From the NCBI RefSeq assembly GCF_001044255.1, contig NZ_JYNX01000035.1, positions 153,979 through 217,978 of the forward strand: 64,000 nucleotides of DNA, written 5' to 3'. Shown here one piece after another: positions 1-8,344 of the stretch (positions are counted from its first letter, which is position 1; each line of letters begins with the position of its first letter). The notes under the pieces are model-generated. The model was not told where the DNA came from. It did no database searches and was given only the letters and a program-made list of their open reading frames with translations. A program made the position numbers and the translations under genes. This DNA comes from Mycolicibacterium chubuense (GTDB lineage: Bacteria > Actinomycetota > Actinomycetes > Mycobacteriales > Mycobacteriaceae).

Positions 1-105
1 GCACAGCAGTTTCAGCAGCAACTGACCCGGCTCGAGCATCTCCGCCGACTCTGCGAGGCAGAGGCTCTCGACGGATCTCTGCGATGGGTCAACGCAGATG
101 CGTGA
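1..105 (+). CDS. C-terminal end of an unidentified protein (cut by window edge)
   Basis: An open frame enters from the left edge and stops with TGA at 103-105, giving 34 residues rich in Gln, Leu, Arg and Glu that would form an amphipathic helix. Its end overlaps the end of the convergent epimerase gene by 17 bases, a spacing normal for this locus. There is too little sequence to assign a family. It may be the tail of a further sugar-modifying or glycosyltransferase gene of the polysaccharide cluster, but this is only a guess from position. Confidence 0.35.
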   Translation, partial: AQQFQQQLTRLEHLRRLCEAEALDGSLRWVNADA

Positions 106-643
106 GCAACTGCTGCCATCCGGGCGCGCCGGCGTCGCGCGCCGACACCCGGGTGATCGGGAGAGGCCAGGTGACCGCGAGGTCCGCATCGTCGTGCCTC
201 ACGGCGATGTCCTCCCGCGGATCGTGCGGACGGTCGATGCGGTAGCACACATCGGCTGTGGGAGTGAGCGATTGGAAGCCGTGCAGGAATCCCGGCGGGA
301 TGTAGAGGTGGCGGAACTGCTCATCGTCGAGCCGGAATGCCTGCCAGCGCCCGAAGGTGGGCGACCCGGGCCTCACGTCGACGACGACGTCGTGGACGGC
401 GCCGTGGGCACACCGGACCAGCTTGGCCTCCCCACGCCCGCTGCGGCCGTGCATTCCGCGCACCACGCCTTGCACCGACCGCGATTGGGAATCCTGGATG
501 AACCGGGCGGACGCCCCGGGTTCGCCGAGGTGTTCATCGAAGATCTCGGCGTCGAACGTCCTGGTGAACAATCCGCGGTCGTCCCGGAACGGATCGGGCA
601 CCATGACCAGGACGCCGGACAACTCTGTCTGTTCGACACGCAC
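89..643 (-). CDS. dTDP-4-dehydrorhamnose 3,5-epimerase family protein (RmlC-like)
   Basis: Cupin-fold epimerase of the RmlC family, which epimerises C3 and C5 of a 4-keto-6-deoxy nucleotide sugar in the cytoplasm. With the GTG start at 643 it is 184 residues, the usual family length. The signature stretch FIQDSQSRS then RGMH is at 48-65, and the expected catalytic residues His65, Tyr134 (in DVCYR) and Asp170 (in SARD) are all present; the Tyr-Tyr that often follows is replaced by Pro-His, so substrate preference may differ. An upstream start at 691 would overlap the start of the divergent methyltransferase gene, so 643 is preferred; that leaves 14 bases between the two starts. It probably supplies a deoxysugar precursor for the polysaccharide, but no rmlA, B or D is in the window. 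Confidence 0.85.
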   Translation of the reverse strand: MRVEQTELSGVLVMVPDPFRDDRGLFTRTFDAEIFDEHLGEPGASARFIQDSQSRSVQGVVRGMHGRSGRGEAKLVRCAHGAVHDVVVDVRPGSPTFGRWQAFRLDDEQFRHLYIPPGFLHGFQSLTPTADVCYRIDRPHDPREDIAVRHDDADLAVTWPLPITRVSARDAGAPGWQQLLTHLR

Positions 644-657
644 GAAGCCATGCTGCC

Positions 658-1806
658 ATGACCGCGTGCCGAGCGTGTCGGAGTTCTGCACTCGTGCCGG
701 TGCTCGACCTGGGCACGGTCCCGGCGGCTGACCACTTTCCGCCGGCTTCCGAGCCTGTCGACGAGTCCGAAGCGTGTCACGCGCTGGCGATGGATCTGTG
801 CCGACGGTGTGGCCTGGCTCAACTGTCCTATGACGGCACGATTCCCGCCGAGCCGCGAGGCGTCGAACCGATGGCGCTGCGGGAGCAGGCCGCCGAGGCG
901 CTCCGGCGGGTCGCCGACGCAGGATGGCTGCGCGGGACGACGTTGCGCGAGTTCGGCAGTCCCCACGGAGGATCGTGGTCGTCGCTACTCGCGGACCGGC
1001 ACCACGTGGTCGGTGCGCCGGCGCACATCGTGCTGGACAGCTTCGGCATCATGCACGAGCCCGACCAACGCGCGGCGTTCGCCGCACGTGCCGCGGCCAC
1101 CGCGCCGGACGGTGTCCTCCTGCTGCACTACCACTCACTTGCCACGATCGTGCGGCTCGGGCAGTGGAATGCACTGCGGCACGGTCATTTCGCCTACTAC
1201 TCGCTCACCGCACTCGTCGGACTGCTCGGCGCAGCCGGGATGGGCGTAGCCACCGCCTGGGAGTTCGATCTGTACGGCGGCACCGTGTTGGTCGCCGCGG
1301 TGCACGGCCACACCGCGCCGGACGCCGGCGTGCGCGACATCCTCTCTCGCGAATCGGCACTGGGTGTCACCGAACCGGCTGCGGTGAGCGGACTTCAGCA
1401 TGCGGCGCAGCGGCACATGCGGCGACTGCGCCGATGGCTCGACGCCGAGGCCGACAACGGTCACCGGGTGTATGCGTACGGCGCTGCGTCTCGTGCCGTC
1501 TCCCTGTTCAGCAGCGCGGGGATCGACCGGCGTCGCCTCGCCGCCGTCGCCGACGCGTCGCCGGCCAAGCAGGGACGCCGTATGCCGGGAACCGACGTGC
1601 CGATCATCGGTCCCGACGAACTCGTGCGGGCTGATCCGGATCACATCCTGCTGACCATTCCTGATCTCTACGACGAAGTGCACCAGCAGTTTCCGCAGCT
1701 TCGCGGGCGCTGGTGGATCGACACCCCGGATGGCGATCCGTCCGGCGGCGCGGAAACTCCACACCCGACCACCTCGAGGGGGATGGCATGTCCGGTCAGC
1801 GGTTGA
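658..1806 (+). CDS. C-methyltransferase-like protein (zinc-binding N-terminus, degenerate SAM domain)
   Basis: 382 residues with the layout of the NDP-sugar C-methyltransferase family (TylC3/TcaB9 type). An N-terminal zinc ribbon has Cys4, Cys7, Cys48 and Cys51; a shortened central Rossmann-like part spans about 70-215; the C-terminal domain has YAYGAASRA at 273-281 and KQGRRMPGTDVPI. The SAM-binding loop, normally an acidic residue plus a GSNDG-like turn, reads EFGSPHGGSW at 98-107. The motif usually seen as Tyr-His-Glu-His reads Arg174-His-Gly-His177, so a tyrosine and a glutamate thought important in TcaB9 are missing. It may still methylate a sugar, or may only bind one. Its end overlaps the next gene by 19 bases, suggesting coupled translation. 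Confidence 0.7.
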   Translation: MTACRACRSSALVPVLDLGTVPAADHFPPASEPVDESEACHALAMDLCRRCGLAQLSYDGTIPAEPRGVEPMALREQAAEALRRVADAGWLRGTTLREFGSPHGGSWSSLLADRHHVVGAPAHIVLDSFGIMHEPDQRAAFAARAAATAPDGVLLLHYHSLATIVRLGQWNALRHGHFAYYSLTALVGLLGAAGMGVATAWEFDLYGGTVLVAAVHGHTAPDAGVRDILSRESALGVTEPAAVSGLQHAAQRHMRRLRRWLDAEADNGHRVYAYGAASRAVSLFSSAGIDRRRLAAVADASPAKQGRRMPGTDVPIIGPDELVRADPDHILLTIPDLYDEVHQQFPQLRGRWWIDTPDGDPSGGAETPHPTTSRGMACPVSG

Positions 1807-3125
1807 TGGGCATCAGCGTGCACGGGCTCGGTTACGTCGGCTGCGTCTCAGCGGCGTGTTTCGCCGCAGAGGGTCACCGGGTCATCGGTGTCGACGTGAA
1901 TTCCGACAAAGTGGACGCGCTGCGATCGGGTAGGTCACCGATCGTCGAGGAACACATCGGCGAATACATCGCACAGACCGTGACCGACGGCGCGCTCTCG
2001 GTCACCACCGACGCGGATGCGGCGGTGATGGCCAGCGACATCTCCCTGGTGTGTGTCGGCACACCGTCGGCCCCCGGCGGGGGGCTGTCCACCGGTTTCC
2101 TGGAGCAGGCGACGGCCGCCATCGGCACCGCACTCGCCAGGAAAGACGGTTGGCACGTCGTCGTCTATCGCAGCACCATGGTGCCGGGAACATGCGATGA
2201 ACTGCTGATCCCACTCCTGGAACGGACGTCACACAAACGCGCCGGCATCGACTTCGGCGTGTGCGTGAATCCCGAGTTCCTGCGCGAAGGATCGAGCGTT
2301 CGAGATTTCCATCAACCTCCCAAGACCGTGGTGGGCGAAACCGACCGGCGCAGCGGAGAGATCGTCATGGACCTCTACGACGGTCTGCCCGGACCGCGGT
2401 TCCACGTCCCGATCAGAGTCGCCGAGATGGTGAAGTACGTCGACAACAGCTTTCACGCACTCAAGGTGGGTTTCGCCAACGAGGTCGGCGCGATCTGTAA
2501 CGCCCTGCAGCTGGATTCCCATGCGGTGATGGACATCTTCCTGGCCGACACGAAGCTGAACATCAGCGGCGCCTACCTGCGACCGGGCTTCGCGTTCGGC
2601 GGATCGTGCCTTCCCAAGGACGTCCGCGCACTCACCCACACCGCGCGCCGCAACGACATCGACGTGCCCCTGTTGGCCAATGTGTTGACCTCCAACGAAG
2701 TCCATCTGCGCCGGGCCGTCGACTTCGTGATCAAAGCCGACCACCGCAGGGTCGGAATCTTCGGTCTGTCCTTCAAACAGGGCACCGACGACCTTCGGGA
2801 AAGTCCGATGGTGGAGCTGGCAGAACGCCTGATCGGCAAAGGTTTCGACGTCAAGATCTATGACGCCAACGTCAGCCTGTCGCGGCTGACCGGCGCGAAT
2901 CGCACCTATATCGAACAGCGGCTGCCGCACATCGGACACGCCCTCGTCGACGATGTCGACGCCGTCCTGCGCCACGGCGACGTTCTGATAGCCGGATCGG
3001 CCGCGCCCGAGGTCGTCGAGACCCTGTCCCGCGCGCGAGCGGATCAGCTCGTCATCGATCTGGTCCGGCTTCCCGAAGCAGCGGCGTGGCGTGATCGGCC
3101 GAACTACGCGGGCATCGCGTGGTGA
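1788..3125 (+). CDS. GDP-mannose 6-dehydrogenase (AlgD-type)
   Basis: 445-residue cytoplasmic NAD-dependent nucleotide-sugar dehydrogenase. It oxidises C6 of the sugar nucleotide to a carboxylate in two steps. The Rossmann loop GLGYVG is at 13-18, NPEFLREGSS at 161-170, catalytic Cys274 lies in FAFGGSCLPKDVRAL (268-282), and DDLRESPMVELAERLIGKG follows. These stretches, and the terminal GIAW (GICW in AlgD), resemble Pseudomonas AlgD more than UDP-glucose dehydrogenases, so GDP-mannuronate is the likeliest product; UDP-glucuronate is the alternative. The ATG at 1788 follows a GAGGGGG ribosome-binding site and is preferred over the in-frame 1713. It is expected to supply a uronic acid to the polysaccharide made by the neighbours. 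Confidence 0.85.
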   Translation: MSGQRLMGISVHGLGYVGCVSAACFAAEGHRVIGVDVNSDKVDALRSGRSPIVEEHIGEYIAQTVTDGALSVTTDADAAVMASDISLVCVGTPSAPGGGLSTGFLEQATAAIGTALARKDGWHVVVYRSTMVPGTCDELLIPLLERTSHKRAGIDFGVCVNPEFLREGSSVRDFHQPPKTVVGETDRRSGEIVMDLYDGLPGPRFHVPIRVAEMVKYVDNSFHALKVGFANEVGAICNALQLDSHAVMDIFLADTKLNISGAYLRPGFAFGGSCLPKDVRALTHTARRNDIDVPLLANVLTSNEVHLRRAVDFVIKADHRRVGIFGLSFKQGTDDLRESPMVELAERLIGKGFDVKIYDANVSLSRLTGANRTYIEQRLPHIGHALVDDVDAVLRHGDVLIAGSAAPEVVETLSRARADQLVIDLVRLPEAAAWRDRPNYAGIAW

Positions 3126-3205
3126 CCGCTACCGAGTCACACCGGAGTCCAATCCGGCCGGCGGTGTCGCAGGGACACGCGGCCCCTCGAGGAGGTAATG
3201 AAGAA

Positions 3206-4507
3206 ATGCCCGGTCACATCCTGATTCTGGTGGAGAACCTGTCAGTGCCCTTCGACCGCCGAGTGTGGCAGGAGAGTCGCGCGTTGGTCGACGCCGGCTT
3301 CGACGTCACCGTGATCTGCCCGCAGGGCGCCAAGCAGGACCGCGAGGACGAGGTGGTGGTCGACGGTGTGCGCATCCTGCGCTATCCCCTGCGTGCCGCC
3401 ACCGGAGGCCCGATCGGCTACCTGCGCGAGTACTCGGCGGCACTGTGGCACACCCTGCGGCTGGCGCTGAAGGTGCGTCGGGAAAGGCGTGTCGACGTGG
3501 TGCACGCCTGCAATCCGCCCGATCTGTTGTTCCTCATCGCCGTCGTCCTGCGTGTGGGGGGAACGCGATTCGTCTTCGACCACCACGATCTGGTGCCGGA
3601 GCTGTTCGAGTCGCGCTTTGCCGGCGGTCCGCGGTTCCTGCACACGGTGACCCGGCTGACCGAGCGACTCACCTTCGCCGCCGCCGACGCGGTGATCTCG
3701 CCCAATGAGAGCTATCGCACGGTGGCCCTGACCCGCGGCAGGAAGAACGCAGACGACGTCGTGGTCGTGCGGAGCGCGCCTGATCTCGACCGCTTCGTCC
3801 GCTGCGAATCCGACGCCTCACTTCGCCGGGGTAAGAGGTACCTGCTCGCCTATCTCGGGGTGATGGGGCCGCAGGACGGTGTCGACTACGCGCTTCGGGC
3901 CGTGAAGATTCTGCGTGAACAGATCGGGCGCGACGATTTCCACTGTGTCTTCATGGGTTCCGGCGACGTCTTCGACGACATGGTCGCCCTGAGCAGGGAA
4001 CTGGGAATCGACGACGTGGTCGAGTTCACGGGGCGGGTGCCCGACGAGTTCGTCATGCGGTGTCTGTCCACCGCGGATCTGTGTCTGTCTCCCGACCCGT
4101 GGAATCCGCTCAACGACGTGTCGACGATGAACAAGGTCGTCGAGTACATGGCGATGGGTCGACCGATCGTGTCGTTCGATCTCAAGGAAGCGCGTGTTTC
4201 GGCGGGTGAGGCGGCTCTCTACGTGGCGCCGAACGACGAGTTCGCTTTCGCGAAAGCGATCGACGAGCTTCTCCACGACGAGCGGCGCCGCCGGCGGATG
4301 GGCGCGCTGGGCCGGGAGCGCATCGAACAGAAGCTCTCGTGGGAGGTCTCCCGCCGGAATCTGGTGAATTTCTACCGGCAGCTGCTTCCCAGTGGGCGAC
4401 CGTCTGATTCACTCCAGCCGGCGGATACGAGGCACGTACAGATCCAGGTCGCGCACCCGATCGACGTGCACGAGAAGATCTTCCACGTCGTCGAGGGGGT
4501 GCAGTAG
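3206..4507 (+). CDS. Glycosyltransferase family 4 protein
   Basis: 433-residue GT4 (GT-B fold) enzyme that would transfer a sugar from a nucleotide donor to the growing lipid-linked repeat on the inner face of the membrane. The N-terminal VPFDRRVWQESRALVDAG is typical of a GT4 subgroup common in exopolysaccharide operons. The donor-binding half carries the STMNKVVEYMAMGRPIVSFD region near 310-330. The ATG at 3206 has a perfect AGGAGG ten bases upstream, which decides it over the GTG at 3119 that would overlap the dehydrogenase gene. The 3' end overlaps the convergent SDR gene by 99 bases. Acceptor and donor cannot be told from sequence. Confidence 0.88.
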   Translation: MPGHILILVENLSVPFDRRVWQESRALVDAGFDVTVICPQGAKQDREDEVVVDGVRILRYPLRAATGGPIGYLREYSAALWHTLRLALKVRRERRVDVVHACNPPDLLFLIAVVLRVGGTRFVFDHHDLVPELFESRFAGGPRFLHTVTRLTERLTFAAADAVISPNESYRTVALTRGRKNADDVVVVRSAPDLDRFVRCESDASLRRGKRYLLAYLGVMGPQDGVDYALRAVKILREQIGRDDFHCVFMGSGDVFDDMVALSRELGIDDVVEFTGRVPDEFVMRCLSTADLCLSPDPWNPLNDVSTMNKVVEYMAMGRPIVSFDLKEARVSAGEAALYVAPNDEFAFAKAIDELLHDERRRRRMGALGRERIEQKLSWEVSRRNLVNFYRQLLPSGRPSDSLQPADTRHVQIQVAHPIDVHEKIFHVVEGVQ

Positions 4508-5272
4508 GCGACCGTTGAGTTCGTCACCGGACCCCGTGGCCAGCCAGGTGATCAAGGCAGTGGACTGCTGCGCCGGCACCGATTCTCGACGGGCGAGCTC
4601 CGGCATCCAGCGCTTGGCGGCTGCGGAATGGACCAGTGACCGGGTCATCGCGGTGTCGGTGAAGCCCGGCGCGACAGCGAAAGCGAACAGGCCGTGGGGC
4701 CGCAGTGATGCCGCCAGGTCCTCGGTCAGGCTCACCAGCCCCGCTTTCGCTGCGGCATAGGCGCTTTGGTACGGACTGGGCCGCACGGCCGCGTAACTCA
4801 CCACATTGACGATGCGTCCGCGCCCACGCGCGATCATGCCCGGGATCACCTCGTGGGAACAGAGGAAGGCGCCGACCAGGCTCGTCTGCACATCTGTCCA
4901 CCAATCGACCGGATCGACCTGCCAGACCGGACCGACGGCACGCATCGTGGCGGCGTTGTTCACCAGCACGTCGATGTCGCCCAGAGATCCCTCGAGCGTC
5001 TCGACGGCGCGACGCACCGAAGCGTGGCACGTGACGTCCGCGACGGCGACGGCGGCGGGCGTTCCCCTGACGGCGATCTGATCGGCCGTCGCGACGAGTT
5101 CCTCGCGGGTACGAGCGACCAGTCCTACCGCGAAACCACTGTCCGCCAGAGCTATCGCCGTCGCCTGGCCGATACCCCGACCCGCTCCGGTGACGACTGC
5201 TACCGCCGTGCCAGGGTTCCTGCGATCCTGCCGGGAACACTGTCCGTCGAGGGCCGCCGGTGGATCAGACAC
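4409..5272 (-). CDS. SDR family NAD(P)-dependent oxidoreductase
   Basis: 287-residue classical short-chain dehydrogenase/reductase. It has the cofactor loop TGAGRGIG near the N-terminus, NNAA after the fourth strand, a serine in NVVSYAAV and the active-site YAAAK. The GTG at 5272 overlaps the stop of the upstream asnB-like gene by eight bases, so it is probably translated from the same transcript; a longer frame reaching 5371 would lie inside asnB and is rejected. The extra C-terminal 70 residues end in an Arg-rich tail overlapping the GT4 gene in antisense. Substrate unknown; in this setting a keto-sugar or another precursor is plausible. Confidence 0.8.
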   Translation of the reverse strand: MSDPPAALDGQCSRQDRRNPGTAVAVVTGAGRGIGQATAIALADSGFAVGLVARTREELVATADQIAVRGTPAAVAVADVTCHASVRRAVETLEGSLGDIDVLVNNAATMRAVGPVWQVDPVDWWTDVQTSLVGAFLCSHEVIPGMIARGRGRIVNVVSYAAVRPSPYQSAYAAAKAGLVSLTEDLAASLRPHGLFAFAVAPGFTDTAMTRSLVHSAAAKRWMPELARRESVPAQQSTALITWLATGSGDELNGRLLHPLDDVEDLLVHVDRVRDLDLYVPRIRRLE

Positions 5273-7106
5273 GACAGGGCCGCGTCCCCACCAGCCCTTG
5301 GTGCCAGACCTCCAGGGACAGCAACGCCCAGATCCGTGGCTGCTCGTTGCGCTCTCCGAGCGAGTGATCACGCAACAGTCGCATCACGGCGGTCCGGTCG
5401 AACGTGGAGCCGACGAACGAGGAAGGTCCGGTCAAGGAGTCGAAGGCCATGTCCTGCAGCCCGCCTCGAAACCACTTGTCCAGGGGGACCTTGAATCCCA
5501 GCTTGGGTCGATCCACCACCTCCGCGGGCAGCCGCTTGCGAGCCACCTCTTTGAGTACCCACTTGCTCGTCCCACCGCGAAGCTTGACGTTGCTGGGCAG
5601 CGCGAACGCGAGTTCCACCAATCGATGGTCGAGGAAGGGCGGACGAAGTTCGACCGATGCGGCCATCGACATGCGGTCTCCCCGCTCGAGGAGGTTGTCG
5701 CAGAGCCATGTTCGGATGTCGGCGTAGAGCATGCGGTGCAGGGCGTCGCCACGTCCATCAGTGAAGGGACCGAGGGTGCTGCGCGCGGGTTGTCCGCCGA
5801 GCAGTGCGGCTCGCTCGGGGGAGGTGAACGGTGCGAACCATCCGCGCATGCGCTCCGAGTACGTGTCTTCCGACATCGCGCGCATCGCGATGCCGAGCCG
5901 GGCGTGATGAGCGGGCAGGGTCTTCTCCACCCGCCGCAATGCCGCCGACGGCAGAACACCCAGCCAGCGTGTCGCCTCGGCGTATCGGTGCTTCGGGTAG
6001 CCGGCGAACAGCTCGTCGGCACCCTCACCGGAGAGCAGGACCTTCACATGCTGCCGCGCCAACTCGGCGAGCCGGAAGACGGCGACGTCGGACGGCTCGG
6101 ACAACGGAGCGTCGCGGTGCCAGCTCAGTGTCGACCAGCACCGCTCGAAGTCGTCCGCAGTGACCGTCAGCTCGTGATGACGGGTGCCGACGTGATCGGC
6201 GACCCTACGGGCCCAGTGTGTTTCGTCCAGAGAATCGTCGCCGAATCCCGCGGAGAACGTGTTGAGCTCACCGCCCGAATGCATTTCGGCCATCAGCGAG
6301 GTGACAAGGCTGCTGTCCAGTCCCCCGGACAGATAGGCACCGACAGGCACATCGGCGACGAGCGCCTCTCGGACGGACGCGGTGAGCGCTTCCTCGACCA
6401 GGTCGACAGCGCCGCTGGGGGTGATCGCGATGGTGGTCGGCTCCGCGGGGAGTTGCCAGTATGCAGAGCAACGGATGTCGCCGGATGAGGTGAGAACGAG
6501 GTGATGGCCCGGCGGAATCTTGCGCACTCCTTGCAGAAGCGTGTACGGCGCAGGAACCGATCGGTAGGTCAGATAGTCGTAGAGACTGTCCTCGTCGACC
6601 GTCGGGGCACCGATGACGGGCAACAGGCCCTTGATCTCGGACGCGAACGCGAACAGTTTGTCCGTCTTGTAGTAGTACAGCGGCAGGATTCCGAGGCGAT
6701 CACGGAACAGATGAATGTCGCCGGTACCCGAATCATGAAGAGCGAAGGCGAATTGCCCGCGTAACCGGTCGACGCCTGCGGGCCCGTACTTGTCGTGGAG
6801 CGCGAGCAGAACCTCGGTGTCACCCAGGGTGGTGAAGGGATACGACAGCTCAGAACGCAGTTGGCGGTAGTTCAGGATCTCGCCGTTGAACACCACATGA
6901 GATCGCCGATCGGCCGATGCCATGGGTTGCTCCGAACCCCCGGGATCGATGATCGACAATCGGCAGTGCGCCAGCCCGACGTCGCGGTGGGTCCAGATAC
7001 CGGTCGCGTCGGGCCCGCGATGGGCCATCGATCTGATCATCGCGGCGACCAGGGGTTCGTCCACGGGCGAGCCGTCCAACCGGCGAATCCCGGCTATTCC
7101 GCACAT
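5265..7106 (-). CDS. Asparagine synthase (glutamine-hydrolysing) family amidotransferase
   Basis: 613 residues with a complete class II glutamine amidotransferase half and a synthetase half. Cys2 in MCGIAGIRR is the N-terminal nucleophile; the synthetase half has the PP-loop SGGLDSS near 265 and LLSGEGADELFAGY. AsnB proper makes asparagine from aspartate, but close homologues inside polysaccharide loci (for example the exosortase-associated amidotransferases and WbpS-like proteins) are thought to amidate uronic acids or other sugar carboxylates. Its position beside an SDR, GT4 genes and a sugar-acid dehydrogenase favours the latter role. It leads a minus-strand pair with the overlapping SDR. 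The family is certain; the acceptor is an inference. Confidence 0.88.
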   Translation of the reverse strand: MCGIAGIRRLDGSPVDEPLVAAMIRSMAHRGPDATGIWTHRDVGLAHCRLSIIDPGGSEQPMASADRRSHVVFNGEILNYRQLRSELSYPFTTLGDTEVLLALHDKYGPAGVDRLRGQFAFALHDSGTGDIHLFRDRLGILPLYYYKTDKLFAFASEIKGLLPVIGAPTVDEDSLYDYLTYRSVPAPYTLLQGVRKIPPGHHLVLTSSGDIRCSAYWQLPAEPTTIAITPSGAVDLVEEALTASVREALVADVPVGAYLSGGLDSSLVTSLMAEMHSGGELNTFSAGFGDDSLDETHWARRVADHVGTRHHELTVTADDFERCWSTLSWHRDAPLSEPSDVAVFRLAELARQHVKVLLSGEGADELFAGYPKHRYAEATRWLGVLPSAALRRVEKTLPAHHARLGIAMRAMSEDTYSERMRGWFAPFTSPERAALLGGQPARSTLGPFTDGRGDALHRMLYADIRTWLCDNLLERGDRMSMAASVELRPPFLDHRLVELAFALPSNVKLRGGTSKWVLKEVARKRLPAEVVDRPKLGFKVPLDKWFRGGLQDMAFDSLTGPSSFVGSTFDRTAVMRLLRDHSLGERNEQPRIWALLSLEVWHQGLVGTRPCRV

Positions 7107-7151
7107 GTCACGCCGCCCAAGGCTGTGCCGGACGACGCGTGAGCCGCGCGG

Positions 7152-7823
7152 TCACAGGTCGTCGACGTCGATGAGCCCGTCCTCGATCGCACGAGCGATC
7201 AGGAGGGTCTTGGTCGGGGCGGCCCTACCGACCGCGGCGTACTTGGCTCGTGCGCGCTGTACGTGGGTGGCGACCGTCGACGGCTCGATGTAGAGCAGCT
7301 TCGCCACTTCGTCTTTGTTGTCGGTGCGCAGCCACGCCGACAACACTTCCCGTTCCCGTCGAGTGAGCCGGGGCCGACCGACGAGCTCGACGCGTTCCAG
7401 GGCGTCTGCCATGCGCGGCGGGCGATAGGTGACACCGGACCGGGCTGCGCAGATGGCACCGCGCAGATGCTTTCCATCCTCGGACTTCCCGACGTAATTG
7501 ACGGCCCCGGCATCGAGCGCGGTCAGAATCACCTCATCGGAGATGAGATGGGAGTATCCGATGACCCGGTAACCGGCCCGGCAGAGAAGTCGCAACCCGC
7601 CGAAGTCGGGCCCCCGTCCTTCGTGTTCGAGGGCCAGGATGACGACATCCACCGGGGTTTTCTGCGCCGCCTGCAACGCCATGAACTCCGCCGGATGGGC
7701 GAAGTTCCCGACAATCTTGATCGGTGGCTCGTTCCCGGCGACCCAGGCCTCGATGCCGGCGTGCACGACGTACTGGTTGTCGATGATGACGACCGATATG
7801 CCGAGTTCTCCATCTTTGCTCAT
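7152..7823 (-). CDS. LuxR-family response regulator with pseudo-receiver domain
   Basis: 223-residue NarL/LuxR-type DNA-binding protein. The N-terminal 1-130 has the receiver fold, but the phosphoacceptor site reads VVILAL, with Ala64 where Asp is expected; the acidic pocket keeps only Asp15, while the conserved Lys113 is retained. The C-terminal LuxR helix-turn-helix spans about 152-212 (LTRREREVLSAW, then PSTVATHVQRARAKY). The ATG at 7823 follows GGGAAGGG and is preferred over 7889. It sits beside the long non-coding region that precedes the GT2-Wzx operon and is the obvious candidate local regulator, probably acting without phosphorylation. Confidence 0.85.
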   Translation of the reverse strand: MSKDGELGISVVIIDNQYVVHAGIEAWVAGNEPPIKIVGNFAHPAEFMALQAAQKTPVDVVILALEHEGRGPDFGGLRLLCRAGYRVIGYSHLISDEVILTALDAGAVNYVGKSEDGKHLRGAICAARSGVTYRPPRMADALERVELVGRPRLTRREREVLSAWLRTDNKDEVAKLLYIEPSTVATHVQRARAKYAAVGRAAPTKTLLIARAIEDGLIDVDDL

Positions 7824-8344
7824 GTGATGCCCTTCCCCCGTGTCCGCCACCTGCGCGCGGCCCTCCAGGGGTCGAGCATACGACGCCAACCCGCAGGAAC
7901 AGCAAACATTGAGTTACTTCTGACGACACGCTCTGTCAGTTAAAAGTACGACTTGTCCGGGAAATCGCAAAGTAACCTATCGAATGGAAACACATTGGCC
8001 TGCGCTGGTCGAGCACCGATTCCACGCCGCGGCGCGGCCGGCGGCCGCCGGGCTGGCAAAGATCCCGCTGGCCGTTGCAGGCAGCCCGGGCATTTCCGGA
8101 CCCCCGGTGCCGACCCGCGCGGTCACCCCGGGTACCCGACGGATACCTCGAAGCCTGGCTAATTAACTTGGCTGCTGCCGATCCCCGGCGCCAGCTCGAC
8201 GTCGCGACAGTGCCGCCGAGCGTCCGGGCTCGGCGCGTCCTGCACCCCGTATCCCACGTGCGACCGACATCGTCTGTCGGTCGTCGGACCGCACTTCGGA
8301 CGGTTGCCGAGTCTCCCGGGCAAATCCCACGTATCCAGATCAGC
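7824..8344. promoter_or_regulatory. 521-base divergent regulatory region of the polysaccharide locus
   Basis: No convincing gene lies between the divergent LuxR regulator and GT2 genes. The stretch near 7905-7985 is relatively AT-rich and holds an inverted pair GTTACTT (7913-7919) and AAGTAAC (7969-7975). Inside it CTGAC and GTCAG flank ten bases (about 7920-7939). These are plausible binding sites for the adjacent regulator. Another AT-rich patch with AATTAA is near 8160. The open frame running into GT2 from 8075 is read as untranslated leader because it lacks family similarity. Confidence 0.4.

Noticed and set aside
89-643. RmlC-like protein thought catalytically dead because the Tyr-Tyr pair after the barrel is Pro-His.
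   Set aside because: The residues matching the known catalytic His, Tyr and Asp (65, 134 and 170) are all present; only the secondary tyrosines differ.
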